From the NCBI GenBank assembly GCA_963717135.1, contig CAVQVN010000002.1, positions 248,001-312,000 on the forward strand: a stretch of 64,000 bases of DNA. Reading direction: 5' to 3'. The notes under the pieces were generated by a model that searched no databases, had not been told where the DNA came from, and saw nothing but the letters and a program-made list of their open reading frames with translations. The first letter of the stretch is position 1; each line of letters begins with the position of its first letter. A program made the translations under genes and the position numbers. This document shows, one piece after another, positions 8,743 to 17,492 of the stretch. Source of the DNA: UBA4744 sp963717135 (GTDB lineage Bacteria > Actinomycetota > Acidimicrobiia > Spongiisociales > UBA4744).

Positions 8743-10754
8743 GAGCCCGGCAGCCGCTCCGCCACCAACCGGACCACGAAGTCGATCACCTCGTCAACCG
8801 GCATGTTGGACGTGTCTATCTCCACGGCATCCGCGGCCGGTCGCAGCGGCGATGCCTGCCTGGTCGAATCGCGGAGATCGCGACGCTCTAGTTCGCGAGC
8901 GACACCGGCCAGGGACCCTTCACCATCCGGTAACTCGCGTGCCCGGCGAGCCGCCCGGACTTCGGGACGGGCAGTGAGGAAGATCTTCACCGGAGCTTCC
9001 GGGAACACCACCGTCCCGATATCGCGGCCCTCAACCACGGCGGACCCCCCCTGCCGCTCCACCCAGGTCCGTTGCCAGGTAACCAGCACTTCGCGCACTT
9101 CAGGAATGGCCGAGACCCGGCTGGCGTGCGAGGTCAACTCGGGACTCCGGATCGCCTCACTCACATCTTCGCCGGCCAACAGCATGGCTCCGTTGCGATA
9201 GCCGAATCCGGCCTTCCGGACCACCTCGGTCACCGCTCGAGCATCGTCTAGGTCAACCCCTGCCCGGCGAGCCGCCAGGGCGGCCGCCCGATAGGTGGCA
9301 CCGGTGTCCAAATGCGGGAGCTGCAACCGGTCGGCCACTCCCTTGCTCACGGTAGTTTTGCCGGCTCCCCCGGGACCATCGATCGCTAACACCGTCCGTC
9401 CCATCCGCTGGTCGCCTTTCGTCCGCGGAGCGGCCACCCTACTCTCGGCCGGCCATAGTTGATCGAGCTCATCGAAGAAGCCCGGCCAAGTCTTGGCCAC
9501 ACAACCCGGATCGTTGATAACCACGTCGGGAATCACCAGACCGGCCAGCGACAGGGCCATGGCAATCCGGTGATCATCATATGTGTCGATTTCTGCTCCG
9601 TGGGGCGGACCGGGCCGCACGGTCATCCAATCGGGCCCGGTCTCCACCTGTGACCCCAGCTTGCCGAGTTCGGTCTCCAGGGCCGCCAGCCGGTCCGATT
9701 CTTTCAACCGCAAGTTGGCGATGTTGGTGAACCGGGTGGGTCCGGTCGCGAACAGAGCTGCTACTGCGAGCGCCGGAACGGCGTCCGGCATCTGGCCCAT
9801 GTCGACATCGATCCCGCGCAGTTTGGTGATCGGGCCGGTCAACGTCACGAGCGATTGGCTCCGCTCCACCCGGCAACCCATGGCCTGCAGTACCTCCAGG
9901 ATGGCCAGATCCGCCTGGGTCGAATCGAGGCTGAACCCGGGCAGCCGAACGGAACCCCGGGTGATGGCGGCGGCGACGAGGGGATAGGCCGCGGACGAAG
10001 CGTCCGGTTCGATCACATACGAACTCGCCCGGTAGCCACCTCGCCCGACTCGTATGCCACGTTCACTCAGCACGGTGTCTGCTCCGAAAGCACTCATTAC
10101 TTCGACGGTGCTCTCCACATAGGGCCGCGAGACCAGCATGCCATCCCGGAACGCCAACGATGTGTCGACGGCGGAGTAAGGAGCGGCGAGAGCGATGGCC
10201 GACACGAATTGGCTGGACCGGCGCGCGTCGATTTCGGCGTGACCGCCCGGAAGTCCTCCCCCGCCCACCCTTACCGGCGGATAGCCTCCATCTCCCAGCG
10301 CCTCGATTCTCGCCCCGAGAGCCTGGAGAGCCGCGACCAGCTCTCCAATCGGCCGGCGACGCATTCGGGGGGTGCCGTCAATGAGAGAAGGTCCGTCGGC
10401 CAGTGTCGCAACGGCCGCCAGGAACCTGGCCGTAGTCCCGGAGGCGCCTGCTTGCAGAGGCCGGTCCGATCCCTTCAACCGGCCGTTCGTCCCGCCTACG
10501 ACGACGGTTTGACCGACGACCTCGAACGATCCTCCCAATTGCGTCAGACAATCCATCATCGCCCGCGTGTCGTCGGCGTCGAGCGCGCCGGTCAGGATGC
10601 TGGTTCCCTCGGCCAGGGCTGCACATACGAAAGCCCGGTTGGTCAAGCTCTTTGAGCCCGGCAGCTGCAGGGTACCGTCAACCGGTCCGCGCGGCCGGAT
10701 TGGGAGCTGTCGGGGAAGCCGGTGTTCAACAACCATCAAAAGGGAGTCTGGCAC
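8739..10754 (-). CDS. aroA-cmk: Fused EPSP synthase - cytidylate kinase (AroA-Cmk)
   Basis: Single open frame of 671 aa joining two enzymes. Residues 1 to about 445 are 3-phosphoshikimate 1-carboxyvinyltransferase (shikimate pathway), with LPGSKSLTNRA, LKESDRL and DDHRIAMAL. Residues from Met451 (ATG at 9404) to the end are CMP/dCMP kinase, with P-loop DGPGGAGKTT and VVEGRDIGTVVFP. The linker is short (AAPRTKGDQR). A weak AAAGG precedes the internal ATG, so the kinase could also be made separately. The start is GTG at 10754, or ATG at 10736. It lies 7 nt after the pseudouridine synthase gene. Confidence 0.93.
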   Translation of the reverse strand: MPDSLLMVVEHRLPRQLPIRPRGPVDGTLQLPGSKSLTNRAFVCAALAEGTSILTGALDADDTRAMMDCLTQLGGSFEVVGQTVVVGGTNGRLKGSDRPLQAGASGTTARFLAAVATLADGPSLIDGTPRMRRRPIGELVAALQALGARIEALGDGGYPPVRVGGGGLPGGHAEIDARRSSQFVSAIALAAPYSAVDTSLAFRDGMLVSRPYVESTVEVMSAFGADTVLSERGIRVGRGGYRASSYVIEPDASSAAYPLVAAAITRGSVRLPGFSLDSTQADLAILEVLQAMGCRVERSQSLVTLTGPITKLRGIDVDMGQMPDAVPALAVAALFATGPTRFTNIANLRLKESDRLAALETELGKLGSQVETGPDWMTVRPGPPHGAEIDTYDDHRIAMALSLAGLVIPDVVINDPGCVAKTWPGFFDELDQLWPAESRVAAPRTKGDQRMGRTVLAIDGPGGAGKTTVSKGVADRLQLPHLDTGATYRAAALAARRAGVDLDDARAVTEVVRKAGFGYRNGAMLLAGEDVSEAIRSPELTSHASRVSAIPEVREVLVTWQRTWVERQGGSAVVEGRDIGTVVFPEAPVKIFLTARPEVRAARRARELPDGEGSLAGVARELERRDLRDSTRQASPLRPAADAVEIDTSNMPVDEVIDFVVRLVAERLPGS

Positions 10755-10761
10755 GCCGTCA

Positions 10762-11484
10762 CTAGACGGAGGCCGCCGAGTAGAGGGACCGCACCTCTTC
10801 GACCGTCAGGAGCCGCGCTTGACCGGTCCTGAGCGTGGGATCCCGGAGGGGACCGATGGCCGTGCGAAACAGGCGGATCACCGGGTACCCGATAGCGTCG
10901 CACATTCTCCGCACTTCCCGCTTGCGTCCTTCGGCCATGACTACTTCCAGCTGTGCCCGATTGCGGATGGTGTCGAGCAGGCGGGCCGACTGCGCCGCCG
11001 CGAATCCGTCGTCGAGCTCCAGACCGGTCACGAGACGCTGCACCTCCGCGGCCGACGGTACGCCCGCCACCAGCACGGTGTAGGTCTTGGCGACGCCGTG
11101 GCGAGGATGGGTGAGGAGGTTGGTGAGATCCCCATCGTTGGTGAGCAGGATCAGACCTTCGGAATCGATATCGAGGCGACCGACGGGGAAGACCCGTGGT
11201 TCCTTGGGCACCAGCCCGGTCAAGGTAGGACGGCCGTGGGGATCTACCGCGGTGCTCACCACCCCCGCCGGTTTGTTCACGAGGTAGTAAACAAGGTCGG
11301 GCCTGACGGGCAAACGAACTCCGTCCACCTCGACCACCGCGCTCTCGGGCATCACTTTCTGACCGAGATGAGCGCGTTGTCCGTCGACCGTCACCCGGCC
11401 GGCCTTGATCATCTCTTCCGCGCCGCGCCGGGAGGTGATCCCAGAGTGAGCGATCAGCTTCTGGAGTCGGGCCGGTTCGCTCAT
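10762..11484 (-). CDS. rRNA pseudouridine synthase of the RsuA/RluB/E/F family
   Basis: 240 aa. An N-terminal S4 RNA-binding domain (RLQKLIAHSGITSRRGAEEMIKAG...) is followed by the catalytic domain with the GRLDIDSEGLILLTNDGD motif, whose Asp is the nucleophile, and the family-typical EGRKREVRRM. It probably makes a 23S or 16S rRNA pseudouridine; RluB is the usual assignment in the scpA-scpB-rluB cluster. The start ATG overlaps the scpB stop (ATGA). Confidence 0.93.
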   Translation of the reverse strand: MSEPARLQKLIAHSGITSRRGAEEMIKAGRVTVDGQRAHLGQKVMPESAVVEVDGVRLPVRPDLVYYLVNKPAGVVSTAVDPHGRPTLTGLVPKEPRVFPVGRLDIDSEGLILLTNDGDLTNLLTHPRHGVAKTYTVLVAGVPSAAEVQRLVTGLELDDGFAAAQSARLLDTIRNRAQLEVVMAEGRKREVRRMCDAIGYPVIRLFRTAIGPLRDPTLRTGQARLLTVEEVRSLYSAASV

Positions 11485-12038
11485 CCGTCGGCTCGAAAGG
11501 TCTCCTCGAGGGTCTCGACCACTGTGGCCGGTGGGACATGGTCGGCCAGCGGAGGAAGATCGCTCATCGAATTCAGGCCGAGCTTCTCGAGAAACAAAGG
11601 CGTCGTGCCGTAGATGGTGGGGGTGCCCGGCAGGGGCAGACGGCCCTGCTCCTCGATCAATCCCCTTCTCTCCAGCGTGCGGATGGCGGAGTCCGAATCA
11701 ACTCCACGAATCTCCGCGATCTGATTTCGGGACACAGGCTGACGGTAGGCAACGACCGCCAGAACTTCGAGTGCAGCACCGGACAAGCGGCTGGCCGTCG
11801 CCGTCGACGCAAACCTCTCGAGATACGGAAAAGCCTCCGGATGGCTGTAGCAACGCCACCCTCCGGCGACGCGCCGCAAGACGATGCCGCTTTGGCGGGC
11901 GGTCAGGTCGGCGGCCAGCGCCTCCAACTCAGCTTCAACAGCCTCAACAGAGATCTCCAACACTTCTGCCAGTTCTTCGACTGGCACCGGCTGCTCGGCC
12001 ACGAACAGGATCGCCTCCAGAATGCTGCGGTTGGTCAC
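11481..12038 (-). CDS. scpB: Segregation and condensation protein B (ScpB)
   Basis: Kite-type subunit of the SMC-ScpAB condensin, 185 aa. I place the start at GTG 12038, which overlaps the scpA stop (GTGA); a longer frame to 12116 would run far into scpA. Two winged-helix domains are visible (SILEAILFVAEQPVPVEELAEVL; ALEVLAVVAYRQPVSRNQIAEIRGVDSDSAIRTLERRGLI), and the family motif GTPTIYGTT is present. Confidence 0.94.
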   Translation of the reverse strand: MTNRSILEAILFVAEQPVPVEELAEVLEISVEAVEAELEALAADLTARQSGIVLRRVAGGWRCYSHPEAFPYLERFASTATASRLSGAALEVLAVVAYRQPVSRNQIAEIRGVDSDSAIRTLERRGLIEEQGRLPLPGTPTIYGTTPLFLEKLGLNSMSDLPPLADHVPPATVVETLEETFRADG

Positions 12039-12805
12039 GATGTTCGGCCCCACTCGCTCTTCAGGTCGCCGGGGGTTTCTCCGTGTGACCGGCGAACCAC
12101 GATGTCGGCCAGCCAATCACGCTGGGCGACCTCGACCATCCCCCACCTGGCCAGTTCGAGCAACGCCAGGAAATAGGCGACCACCTCGACTTTGCGGCTG
12201 GTGTGAGCCACTATCTCGTCGAAGCTGGTTTCGGCCTGATCCTCGATCCTGGACCGAAGGTCGTGGATGGCGGCTTCCACCGAGGGCAGTTCCAGATCGA
12301 GATGGTCGAGATCTGGTTCCCGATTCGGGTCGGCCAGGATCCGAGCAGCAATCGAGACCAGACCAAGCGCATCGACGGGAATCGTCACCTCCGGCAATTT
12401 GGGGCGAATCGGTTGATCCATGCCCGAGGTCCTGGGCACATATCGGTTGGTATCTTGCCAGCGGTGCGTGAACACGGCGGCAACGTCCTTGAAAGTCACG
12501 CAAGCCAACAGGCGGGCCAGAAGACGGTCTCGCTCCTCCATCAGCTCCAGCTCTTCATCCAGATCCGCGGCTGTCTCGTCTGGAAGAAGATGGCGCGCCT
12601 TGAGCTGGACCAACGTCGAGGCGATCAGAAGAAACTCGCTGGTGACTTCCATGTCGAGGTCTCGCATATCGTCCAAGAACGACAAATACTCGGCGACCAG
12701 ATCGATCAAACTCAGCTTGGTGATCTCCACTTGCCGGCGGGTGATCAGCTGGAGCAAGAGGTCCAGCGGTCCCTCGAACACAGCGGTCTTCACTTCATAC
12801 GTCAT
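12035..12805 (-). CDS. scpA: Segregation and condensation protein A (ScpA)
   Basis: Kleisin subunit that bridges SMC heads in the bacterial condensin, 256 aa. The N-terminal signature FEGPLDLLLQLITRRQVEITKLSLIDLVAEYL is split by few changes from the family consensus, and the C-terminal winged helix (VVAYFLALLELARWGMVEVAQ) is typical. It is translationally coupled to scpB downstream. A 58-nt gap separates it from the HD gene upstream. Confidence 0.95.
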   Translation of the reverse strand: MTYEVKTAVFEGPLDLLLQLITRRQVEITKLSLIDLVAEYLSFLDDMRDLDMEVTSEFLLIASTLVQLKARHLLPDETAADLDEELELMEERDRLLARLLACVTFKDVAAVFTHRWQDTNRYVPRTSGMDQPIRPKLPEVTIPVDALGLVSIAARILADPNREPDLDHLDLELPSVEAAIHDLRSRIEDQAETSFDEIVAHTSRKVEVVAYFLALLELARWGMVEVAQRDWLADIVVRRSHGETPGDLKSEWGRTS

Positions 12806-12863
12806 ATGGGTTATCCGGTGGCGGTCGCCGTATGGTATTGGTTGTTGCCGCGGTTGCGCAGCA

Positions 12864-13346
12864 TTATCGATCGACGCTCTGCAACAGTGTCCAGTCGTCC
12901 TCCGAGATCACAGACGGTCGCTCGCGATGGTGATGGCGGGCAAACTCGGTGACTAGCAGCTCCGCGCCGAGTCGGGCCAAATCCTCGGCCCCCAACGGCC
13001 CGTGGTCCAAGTACCGACTCCAGGATCCCCGCACCGGCAACCGGAGTTTGGCCAGAAGACTGGCCAGTGATCTGCCGAACACTCCCAGATTCGAATGCCG
13101 CTTGCCGGTGTCGTGGAAGAGCCCGGCCCTGACCAGGTCACGCCGGTCGGGGCGAGCTGCGGCGATCATCCGGGCCGTTTCCAGTCCGTGCCGCTGGTCG
13201 GCAATCGGTTGCTCCCAGTAGATGGCCCGCTCCCCGTCATTGTCCAGCCACGTCGCCACTTCCCGCCGTTCATTTTCGGTCAGCGCTCCAGCCCGCACGA
13301 CCTCGAAGAACCTCCCGATCAGATGACCCCAACTACCCAGTTCCAT
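12864..13346 (-). CDS. HD-domain phosphohydrolase-like protein
   Basis: 160 aa from ATG 13346, which overlaps the stop of the site-2 protease gene by one base (TGATG). The HD metal-binding core is seen as RHGLETA, GLFHDTGKRHS and LDHGPLGAEDLARLG, with a C-terminal ARHHHRE motif. This pattern fits small HD-superfamily phosphohydrolases. The substrate cannot be predicted. It is probably expressed from the same transcript as the protease. Confidence 0.82.
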   Translation of the reverse strand: MELGSWGHLIGRFFEVVRAGALTENERREVATWLDNDGERAIYWEQPIADQRHGLETARMIAAARPDRRDLVRAGLFHDTGKRHSNLGVFGRSLASLLAKLRLPVRGSWSRYLDHGPLGAEDLARLGAELLVTEFARHHHRERPSVISEDDWTLLQSVDR

Positions 13347-13969
13347 CAGAGCAATCCCAACCAATCGGCAACCGTCGAAATCGGCGTGGATAGCCATCGG
13401 GTAGCACCGGGGATGATGAACAGAAGAGCAAACAGAATCAAGAACCCGAATGGTTCGATGCGGGCGTAGGCGGCTCGGCCACGATCCCCCAGAAACAATG
13501 GAACCATCCGGCTGCCGTCGAGCGGCGGAATGGGCAGCAGGTTGAAGATCGCCAGAACGACGTTGATGTAGCCAAATGCCCAGACCAGATCAGCGACCAA
13601 GCCTGAGGCCATTGGCAACAACACTCTCCCGGCGATCAACGCCAACCCCAGGTTGGAGATCGGTCCGGCCAGGGCGGTGAGTGCCATCCCTTCGGTGGGA
13701 CGTCGGAAGACTCGAGGATTGACCGGAACCGGTTTTGCCCATCCGAACACCGGGGCTCCGCTCAAAGCCAGCATGGCCGGCAATAGCACCGAACCAAACG
13801 GGTCTATGTGCGGAATCGGATTGAGGGTGAGCCGCCCGGCGTCGGCGGCCGTACGGTCACCCAATCGACGCGCCACGAGTCCGTGTGACACCTCGTGGAC
13901 GATCACCGCCATGATCAGCAGCACAATGAAGATGATCGGATCAAGGATCCTGTTACCGGTGAGAGTCAA
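13346..13969 (-). CDS. Site-2 protease family (M50) membrane metalloprotease
   Basis: Multi-pass intramembrane zinc protease, 207 aa. The HEVSH zinc motif lies in the first hydrophobic helix (about residues 12-30), and NLLPIPPLDGSR provides the third ligand Asp near residue 150. Start is TTG. It belongs to the short, PDZ-less branch of the family (YdiL/FtsH-like arrangement with HExxH early), not to RseP. The substrate is unknown. Genes are packed tightly on both sides. Confidence 0.93.
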   Translation of the reverse strand: MTLTGNRILDPIIFIVLLIMAVIVHEVSHGLVARRLGDRTAADAGRLTLNPIPHIDPFGSVLLPAMLALSGAPVFGWAKPVPVNPRVFRRPTEGMALTALAGPISNLGLALIAGRVLLPMASGLVADLVWAFGYINVVLAIFNLLPIPPLDGSRMVPLFLGDRGRAAYARIEPFGFLILFALLFIIPGATRWLSTPISTVADWLGLL

Positions 13970-13975
13970 CGGCGA

Positions 13976-14329
13976 CTATCTCCGCCGGTTCTTGCAGTCC
14001 ACACACAGCACCGAAGCGGGTCGTGCTTCAAGCCGGGCCGCCGGGATGGGCTGACCACAGTTGTCACAGAGCCCGTAGGTTCCTTTGTCGAGTTTGACGA
14101 GGGCCTTGGCAACGGACCCCAACTGATCCTTCAGCGTCTCAACCACTCCCAGTACTTCGGTTCGTTCCGCGGTGGCGGCGCCGGCATCGGCGAAACCATC
14201 ACCGAACTCGTAGTCCGGGCGCAGATCGCCGCTTTCGGTGGCGCCAAGCTCTTCGAGCTGGCGAACCAGTTTGTCGCGCTCTTCGATTAGGGCTGTACGA
14301 GCGCTGTCAAGATCCATCGTGGTACTCAC
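13976..14329 (-). CDS. DksA/TraR-family zinc-finger protein
   Basis: 117 aa. The N-terminal part is an acidic coiled-coil (ALIEERDKLVRQLEEL), and the C-terminal zinc finger has CDNC and CVDC pairs (GLCDNCGQPIPAARLEARP...LCVDCK). DksA/TraR proteins bind the RNA polymerase secondary channel. Start GTG overlaps the xerD stop (GTGA). The coiled-coil tip lacks a clear DxxDxA motif, so the effect on RNA polymerase may differ from DksA. Confidence 0.88.
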   Translation of the reverse strand: MSTTMDLDSARTALIEERDKLVRQLEELGATESGDLRPDYEFGDGFADAGAATAERTEVLGVVETLKDQLGSVAKALVKLDKGTYGLCDNCGQPIPAARLEARPASVLCVDCKNRRR

Positions 14330-15213
14330 TTACTCCGTGGGTGGGACGTGATGTACACCTCATAGAGATGCTGGGGTGATACCCGTGTGTACACCTGTGT
14401 GGTGCTGATGTTAGCGTGACCGAGCATCTCTTGGACGGTTCTCAGGTCCGCACCCCCCTCGACCATGTGTGTGGCTGCCGAATGACGCAACACATGGGGA
14501 GAGACCTTGGCCGGATCGATATCTGCCCGCCCGGCCGTCTTACGCACGATTCCCCAAACTCCCTGTCGGGTCAATCGCCCGCCGCGGGCGTTGAGGAACA
14601 CCGCACCGCTATCCAACCTGGGTCCCTTCAAGGCCATCCGGTGGGGGAGATAATGCCGGATCGCCTCCACTGCCGGACGACCGACCGGCACCAGTCGCTG
14701 CTTGTTGCCCTTCCCGGTCACGAGGGCGGTCCGGTCATCGAGGTCGAGCTCGGTCAGGTCGAGGCCGATGGTTTCGGCGACGCGCGCCCCGGTCGCATAC
14801 ATGAACTCCAGAAGCGCCCGGTCGCGCGCCCCGAGCGGCGTCTCACCGGTCGGCACAGATAGAAGACGCTCGACTTCTTCGATGGTCAGAGCTTTGGGCA
14901 ACAACGCCCCCCGTCTGGGGCTATCGAGCAGCACCGTTGGATCCTCGACCGCAAGTTGCTCGGCGATCAGGAACCGGTGCAATCCCCGCATCGCCGCGAT
15001 CTTGCGGGCGACCGTGGACGGCTTCAGGCCCAGATCGTGGAGATGAGCGACGTAGGCGACGGACCGACCCGCCGACGGCGGGGCTTCTCCCAGGTAATCC
15101 AGGTAGTCCAACAGGTCCCGACGGTATGCCGCGAGAGTGTTGACGGCCAGTCCTCGCTCCGCCCGCAATGAGGCCAAGAACTCCTCGACACCCGGGGCCA
15201 GCGGCGAGATCAT
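14326..15213 (-). CDS. xerD: Site-specific tyrosine recombinase XerD/XerC
   Basis: 295 aa, the standard size of Xer recombinases that resolve chromosome dimers at dif. An N-terminal SAM-like core-binding domain (EFLASLRAERGLAVNTLAAYRRDL) is followed by the catalytic domain with R (ATGARVAE), K (VTGKGNKQR), HxLR (HVLRHSAATH), H (LGHANISTTQ) and the nucleophile Y (VYTRV). The scpAB/pyrG neighbourhood and the sequence favour XerD. No attachment sites or mobile genes are nearby, so it is a housekeeping copy. Confidence 0.94.
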   Translation of the reverse strand: MISPLAPGVEEFLASLRAERGLAVNTLAAYRRDLLDYLDYLGEAPPSAGRSVAYVAHLHDLGLKPSTVARKIAAMRGLHRFLIAEQLAVEDPTVLLDSPRRGALLPKALTIEEVERLLSVPTGETPLGARDRALLEFMYATGARVAETIGLDLTELDLDDRTALVTGKGNKQRLVPVGRPAVEAIRHYLPHRMALKGPRLDSGAVFLNARGGRLTRQGVWGIVRKTAGRADIDPAKVSPHVLRHSAATHMVEGGADLRTVQEMLGHANISTTQVYTRVSPQHLYEVYITSHPRSK

Positions 15214-15244
15214 CAGGCAATTGATCTCGGCAAGAACCCGATGA

Positions 15245-15787
15245 TCACGCCATCCACTCCTTTTCGAGCGAGAGAAGACCGATCAGGGTTTTGGCGTCCT
15301 TGATCTCACCATCGTGAGCCATTCGTAGGGCTTCACGGATCGGCAGGCGTACCAACTCGGCCTCTTCCTCTTCAAAACCCGCCGGACGGGATCGGACCGG
15401 TTCGAGGTCCTCGGCGAGGTACAGCCAGATGACCTCGTTGGTGAATCCGGGCGTCGTGTAAAAGGTCCGGAGAAGGGTGAGTGTCTTGGGACGAAAGCCG
15501 ATCTCTTCCTCGCACTCTCTCCTGGCGGTAGCCTCCGGCTTCTCACCCGGCTCGTCGCACTTCCCCGCCGGTATCTCCAACAGATCTTCACAAATGGCTA
15601 CCCGATACTGGGAGATGAGCACGACCTCGCCGTCGATCACAGGGACTACTGCCACGGCCCCGGGATGGCGAATGATCTCGCGCCGCGCCGATCGACCACC
15701 TTTCGCCAGGTAGTGGCGCCGAACCACCTCCAGAAACGACCCCTCGGCAATGGACCGCTCTCCGAGGAGCCGGAGACCACCGTTCAC
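15245..15787 (-). CDS. Nudix hydrolase, probable ADP-ribose pyrophosphatase
   Basis: 180 aa. The Nudix box is present as GKCDEPGEKPEATARRECEEEIGF, preceded by the ADPRase-type VVPVIDGEVVLISQYR. The downstream FYTTPGFTNEVIWLYLAEDL fits the NudF-like ADP-ribose pyrophosphatase group. Start GTG overlaps the pyrG stop (GTGA), an arrangement (pyrG-nudix-xerD) that is conserved in many actinobacteria. Confidence 0.92.
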   Translation of the reverse strand: MNGGLRLLGERSIAEGSFLEVVRRHYLAKGGRSARREIIRHPGAVAVVPVIDGEVVLISQYRVAICEDLLEIPAGKCDEPGEKPEATARRECEEEIGFRPKTLTLLRTFYTTPGFTNEVIWLYLAEDLEPVRSRPAGFEEEEAELVRLPIREALRMAHDGEIKDAKTLIGLLSLEKEWMA

Positions 15788-17448
15788 CGATTGGGCAGGT
15801 CGCCGACCGCGGCGCGTTCGACGGCGCGGTCCTCCTCACGGGGACGTCCCCGGCGGTGCCGAACCGCCGCCTCCATGAACCCGGCAAAGAGCGGATGGGG
15901 ATTGTCCGGTCGGGATTTGAATTCGGGGTGGAACTGGCTGGCGATGAAGAACGGATGCGACGGCAATTCGACGATCTCAACAAGATTGTCATCCGGAGAA
16001 GTGCCCGACAACTCCAGGCCGGCCGCTTCGAGGTCTTTCCGGTACCGGTTGTTCACCTCGTACCGATGTCTGTGCCGCTCGTAGATCAGTTCTGCTCCGT
16101 AGAGACCACGGGCGAGTGAGCCTTCCTTGAGTTTGGCGGCATAAATGCCCAATCGCATGGTGCCGCCCATATCGGCGACTTCCTGCTGGCTCTCCATCAG
16201 GTCGATCACCGGGTGGGGCGTGGTTGGATCGAATTCCGCGCTGTTGGCTCCGACCAGACCGAGCTGTGAGCGAGAGAATTCGATGACCGCGCATTGGAGC
16301 CCGAGACACAGACCCAGGAACGGAATCCTGTTCTCGCGAGCATGCCGGGCGGCTGCGATCTTACCTTCGATGCCACGAATCCCGAATCCGCCTGGTATCA
16401 CGATTCCATCCAGACCGGTGAGATGGTCGGCGGCCAGCAGCCCGTCCATCTCATCACTGGGAATCCACCGTAAATCGACCTTGACGTCGTTGGCCAAGGC
16501 CCCGTGCCGAAGGGACTCCACCACCGACAGGTAGGCGTCGGGAAGATATACATACTTCCCCACAAGACCGATCGTGACTTCGGCGGTGGCTTGCCGGGCC
16601 CGCTCGACCATGTGCTCCCATACGGCAAGATCGGGACGCTCGGTTTCCAGTTCCAGGATCCGGGTGATGACGTCGTCCAATCCGCCCCGGTGCAACATCA
16701 GGGGAACCGCGTAGATGTCATCTACGTCGGTGGCGTTGATGACGGCATCGGCGTCGACGTCGCAGAACAGGCTGATCTTGCGAACCGCAGACTCGTCCAC
16801 CGGACGGTCGGACCGAACAACGATCACGTCGGGGTGAATACCCCTGCTGCGCAGTTCGGCAACAGAATGCTGGGTCGGCTTGGTCTTCATCTCCTCGCTC
16901 GAGGCGATGTAGGGGACCAACGTGACGTGGACGTACACGGAGTTGGTCCGTCCGACGTCCTTACGGATCTGCCGGATCGCTTCGAGGAAAGGCAGGCTCT
17001 CGATATCGCCGACGGTCCCACCCACTTCGGTGATGACGACGTCGACGTCTGCGCGAGCCCCCAGCCTCCGGATACGGGCTTTGATCTCGTTGGTGACGTG
17101 GGGAATGACCTGGACGGTATCCCCGAGATAGTCTCCCCGGCGTTCTTTCTGGATGACGGCTTGGTAAACCGAACCGGTAGTGACGTTGGAGTCGCGCCGG
17201 AGGTTCTCACCGGTGAACCGTTCGTAGTGACCGAGATCGAGGTCTGTTTCTCCTCCGTCGTCGGTTACAAAAACCTCGCCGTGCTGGAAAGGGTTCATCG
17301 TCCCGGGATCAACGTTGATATACGGGTCGAGCTTCTGATTAACGACCTTGAGGCCTCGCGCTTTGAGGAGTCTGCCGAGAGAGGAAGCCGTGATCCCCTT
17401 CCCGAGACTGGAGACCACACCGCCCGTTACGAACACATACTTCGCCAC
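15784..17448 (-). CDS. pyrG: CTP synthase
   Basis: Converts UTP, glutamine and ATP to CTP. Length is 554 aa. The N-terminal synthetase domain starts KYVFVTGGVVSSLGKGITASSLG. The C-terminal glutamine amidotransferase has PGGFGIRG and the nucleophile Cys in LGLCLGLQ, plus FHPEF. It is complete and typical, and coupled to the Nudix gene downstream. Confidence 0.98.
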   Translation of the reverse strand: MAKYVFVTGGVVSSLGKGITASSLGRLLKARGLKVVNQKLDPYINVDPGTMNPFQHGEVFVTDDGGETDLDLGHYERFTGENLRRDSNVTTGSVYQAVIQKERRGDYLGDTVQVIPHVTNEIKARIRRLGARADVDVVITEVGGTVGDIESLPFLEAIRQIRKDVGRTNSVYVHVTLVPYIASSEEMKTKPTQHSVAELRSRGIHPDVIVVRSDRPVDESAVRKISLFCDVDADAVINATDVDDIYAVPLMLHRGGLDDVITRILELETERPDLAVWEHMVERARQATAEVTIGLVGKYVYLPDAYLSVVESLRHGALANDVKVDLRWIPSDEMDGLLAADHLTGLDGIVIPGGFGIRGIEGKIAAARHARENRIPFLGLCLGLQCAVIEFSRSQLGLVGANSAEFDPTTPHPVIDLMESQQEVADMGGTMRLGIYAAKLKEGSLARGLYGAELIYERHRHRYEVNNRYRKDLEAAGLELSGTSPDDNLVEIVELPSHPFFIASQFHPEFKSRPDNPHPLFAGFMEAAVRHRRGRPREEDRAVERAAVGDLPNR

Positions 17449-17492
17449 GGGAGGTCATGGTAGCAGTCGGACCCGATTGCGCCGAGCACCGG

